Assembly: GCA_029060755.1 (NCBI GenBank)
Contig: JAIDTI010000030.1
Span: 1 to 32,752 of the forward strand
DNA from: Ruminococcus sp.
GTDB taxonomy: Bacteria; Bacillota; Clostridia; Oscillospirales; Ruminococcaceae
Direction of reading: 5' to 3'
Length of the DNA: 32,752 nucleotides
Shown here: in pieces, positions 31,260 to 32,752 of the stretch
Layout: each line of letters begins with the position of its first letter
Numbering within the stretch: position 1 is the first letter of the stretch
Position numbers and translations under genes: made by a program
The notes under the pieces: model-generated
The model's database searches: none
Told to the model about the DNA's origin: nothing
Seen by the model: only the letters and a program-made list of their open reading frames with translations

Positions 31260-32441
31260 TTAAGTTGTGCTATCCTGCGGAAGAAAGCTGAATGCTCCGT
31301 CCATAGCCTGAGCCACTCTCGCCTGTGCGTTCTGGAACATATGGGAATATACATTCAAAGTCGTTCCTGAATTGCAATGTCCTAACGCTCCTGAGACGGT
31401 TGTCACATCAAGTCCTGCCGAAATTAAAGCCGAAGCTGCGAAGTGCCTGAAACTATGTATGCCGTAGAAAGGCATATCGTTCTTTTCGCAGAACTCTTTC
31501 AGCCAACCGTAGGGAGTCTGATTGTTCATTGGACTTCCGTCCCACTTCACAAAAAGCCTGTCGCTCTCCACCCACTTGTCACCAAGTCGGAGTGCTTCTT
31601 CGTCCTGTTCGGCTTTCAGGTCTTTGAGAATGTCCATGATGTAGGGCGAAATTTTCAGCACACGCTTTGAGCGTTTGGTCTTTGTAGTGTCAGTATAGAT
31701 ACCACGCTCGGACGTGTAGTTGGATGTTCTCTTGATACTGATGATGTTATGCTCGAAGTCCACATCTTTCCATTCAAGTCCCAACATTTCACTCCTGCGG
31801 AAACCGCTGTAAGCTATCAGAAAGAAAAAGGCTCTGTACTTCGTAGGTTCGCCGTTTATCACCGTGAGAAGCTGTGCCATTTCTTCCTGAGAATAGATAG
31901 GCTTCTCCTTGACCTCGCCTTTCGGGATAGTCACTTTCCTGCACGGATTGTCCGCTACCAAATCCATACGAACCGCATAGCTGAAAACATCCGAGATGAA
32001 ACTGAGATTGTGGCGAATGGTCTTAGGTGCGAGAGGCTTGCCAGTCTTTTCGTTAGCTCCCTCTTTGGCGAGAGAGTTCACAAAGCCCTGTAGCTGTCTT
32101 GCTGTGATCTTGTCGATACGCAGATGACCGATTGCAGGATAGACACGGTGCGTAAGCTGGAGCATTCTCTCATATGTCGTACTTCTGAGAGCGTTTTTAG
32201 CGTAGTTCTCGAACCATTCCTCCGCAAGTTCCTGAAACTTCATAGCCGAAGTCTTGAAGCCACGGTTACAGGCTTCCTCAAACATTACCGCCTGACGATT
32301 CAGCTCCTTTTCAACCTGTCGCTTTGTCATACCCTCATCGGGCTTCCAAGTCATGGACTGTTCCTTGTGTCTGCCGTTTACATCGTAACCACAGCTCACC
32401 CTGATGAGATAGCTGTTGCCACGCTTTTTTATGGTTGCCAT
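31260..32441 (-). CDS. Tyrosine recombinase (site-specific integrase)
   Basis: This integrase of an integrative element or phage has 393 residues. It shows an N-terminal AP2-like arm-binding region (IKKRGNSYLIRVSCGYDVNG), a core-binding domain (about 65-170), and the catalytic domain with R215 (SGFRRSE), H329 and R332 (HSFRHF), H355 (LGHCNSG) and Y365 (NVYSHM). The layout resembles Tn916-type and many clostridial ICE or phage integrases. It reads towards tRNA-Glu, the usual orientation next to the attachment site. It appears more GC-rich than neighbouring genes, a sign of transfer. It has its own promoter at 32485-32513, and GGAGG is 6 nt before the ATG. Confidence 0.95.
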   Translation of the reverse strand: MATIKKRGNSYLIRVSCGYDVNGRHKEQSMTWKPDEGMTKRQVEKELNRQAVMFEEACNRGFKTSAMKFQELAEEWFENYAKNALRSTTYERMLQLTHRVYPAIGHLRIDKITARQLQGFVNSLAKEGANEKTGKPLAPKTIRHNLSFISDVFSYAVRMDLVADNPCRKVTIPKGEVKEKPIYSQEEMAQLLTVINGEPTKYRAFFFLIAYSGFRRSEMLGLEWKDVDFEHNIISIKRTSNYTSERGIYTDTTKTKRSKRVLKISPYIMDILKDLKAEQDEEALRLGDKWVESDRLFVKWDGSPMNNQTPYGWLKEFCEKNDMPFYGIHSFRHFAASALISAGLDVTTVSGALGHCNSGTTLNVYSHMFQNAQARVAQAMDGAFSFLPQDSTT

Positions 32442-32458
32442 AAATTACCTCCTGAAAT

Positions 32459-32547
32459 CTATGACATACCCTTGTACATCTATAATCTTAGCGCAATATA
32501 CCGCCGTTGTCAAGAGGTTTGATGTATCTTTTTAGGGTATGCCATAG
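32459..32547. repeat. Inverted repeat flanking the integrase promoter
   Basis: CTATGACATACCCT (32459-32472) and AGGGTATGCCATAG (32534-32547) are inverted copies with one mismatch in 14. A further GTACATC/GATGTAT pair lies inside (32474-32480 and 32521-32527). The arms bracket the integrase promoter, suggesting an operator or recombinase/excisionase site. Confidence 0.65.
32485..32513 (-). promoter_or_regulatory. Integrase promoter
   Basis: TTGACA (32508-32513), a 17-bp spacer and TAAGAT (32485-32490) on the minus strand, 44 bp before the integrase start and inside the inverted repeat at 32459-32547. Confidence 0.8.
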
Positions 32548-32558
32548 TATTTTTTCTT

Positions 32559-32684
32559 TTATTCTAACTCTGTTCTTCTTGTAACGTTACATCTGAACTT
32601 TTCATAATCTGATCTCAGCCCACAAGCATCAATAAACGCCATAGCCTTACGGAGTTTCTCACGGTCGGAGATTTGCCACGGAAA
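32559..32684 (-). pseudogene. Possible gene remnant upstream of the integrase
   Basis: A minus-strand frame of 41 codons reads WQISDREKLRKAMAFIDACG then continues basic and ends RRTELE. It has no good start or Shine-Dalgarno sequence (only an internal ATG at codon 15) and is preceded by a stop. The sequence has a protein-like character and may be the 3' end of a lost element gene such as an excisionase or small DNA-binding protein. No family is recognised; chance is possible. Together with the inverted repeat this is what fills 32442-32752. Confidence 0.35.
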
Positions 32685-32688
32685 TCAA

Positions 32689-32752
32689 TTTTCAAAATTT
32701 TGACAAGCATGGTATAATAAAAATATGAAAAATAACGGAATAACAGAGTATT
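32689..32752 (+). other. Promoter-like sequence and ATG running off the right edge
   Basis: On the plus strand TTTTCA (32689-32694), an 18-bp spacer and an extended -10 TGGTATAAT (TATAAT at 32713-32718) are followed by ATGAAAAATAACGG from 32725. The ATG is where transcription would begin and has no Shine-Dalgarno sequence, so any product would be leaderless. Only nine codons fit in the window. Confidence 0.3.

Overview
The window looks like a chromosomal segment of a low-GC Firmicute of the Ruminococcus type. Support for this: two secreted proteins carry type I dockerin repeats (the cellulosome-docking module typical of Ruminococcus), there is a [FeFe]-hydrogenase maturase (HydF), a ylxM-ffh-rpsP-khpA operon, AT-rich intergenic DNA, and many promoters close to TTGACA-17-TATAAT. 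Most genes are on the minus strand, so the main operons are transcribed right to left.

Layout from left to right. (1) 1-183: two near-perfect minus-strand promoters exactly 100 bp apart that read out of the left edge, possibly into a rRNA operon or another highly expressed transcript. (2) 184-10258: an arginine biosynthesis cluster, in transcription order argH, argC, argJ, argB, argD, argF. It is interleaved with an 82-aa membrane protein, a 216-aa membrane protein, a LURP-one-like protein and a leucine-rich-repeat dockerin protein. (3) 10284-14802: an AT-rich island of ten small genes and one pseudogene, including a SUKH (SMI1/KNR4)-like protein, possible immunity-type proteins, a cupin and a Vat/Xat-type hexapeptide acetyltransferase. 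A truncated duplicate of the 5' end of argH lies at its argH-proximal edge. (4) 14876-16195: argG with its own promoter. (5) 16197-18956: a DUF2809-like gene, hydF and a dockerin/transglutaminase-like secreted protein. (6) 19029-20592: a lipoprotein and an L-lactate/malate dehydrogenase. (7) 20869-23321, plus strand: MazF without a visible antitoxin, a CPBP membrane protease and a membrane protein. (8) 23338-26052: khpA, rpsP, a small membrane gene, ffh and ylxM. (9) 26211-26612: a VOC protein. (10) 26751-30762: response regulator, VanY-like carboxypeptidase and histidine kinase, with an identical 16-bp palindrome just upstream of each of the three genes. (11) 30904-31184, plus strand: tRNA-Met and tRNA-Glu with promoter and terminator. 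(12) 31211-32752: a tyrosine recombinase at the tRNA-Glu end, marking one end of an integrated element that continues past the right edge.

How the genes work together: argG, argH, argC, argJ, argB, argD and argF cover glutamate to arginine through the acetyl-ornithine cycle (ArgJ recycling the acetyl group), except for a dedicated ArgA and carbamoyl phosphate synthase, which are not in the window. HydF points to fermentative hydrogen production, and the lactate/malate dehydrogenase fits the same fermentative lifestyle. Dockerin proteins imply a cellulosome elsewhere in the genome.

Most striking signals: three perfect copies of TGTTCCACGTGGAACA (a parS/ParB-type palindrome) spaced about 750 bp apart in one operon; the duplicated argH 5' end flanking a small orphan gene inside an immunity-like island; and the ordered repeats around the integrase. 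All assignments come from reading the sequence; no database search was run.
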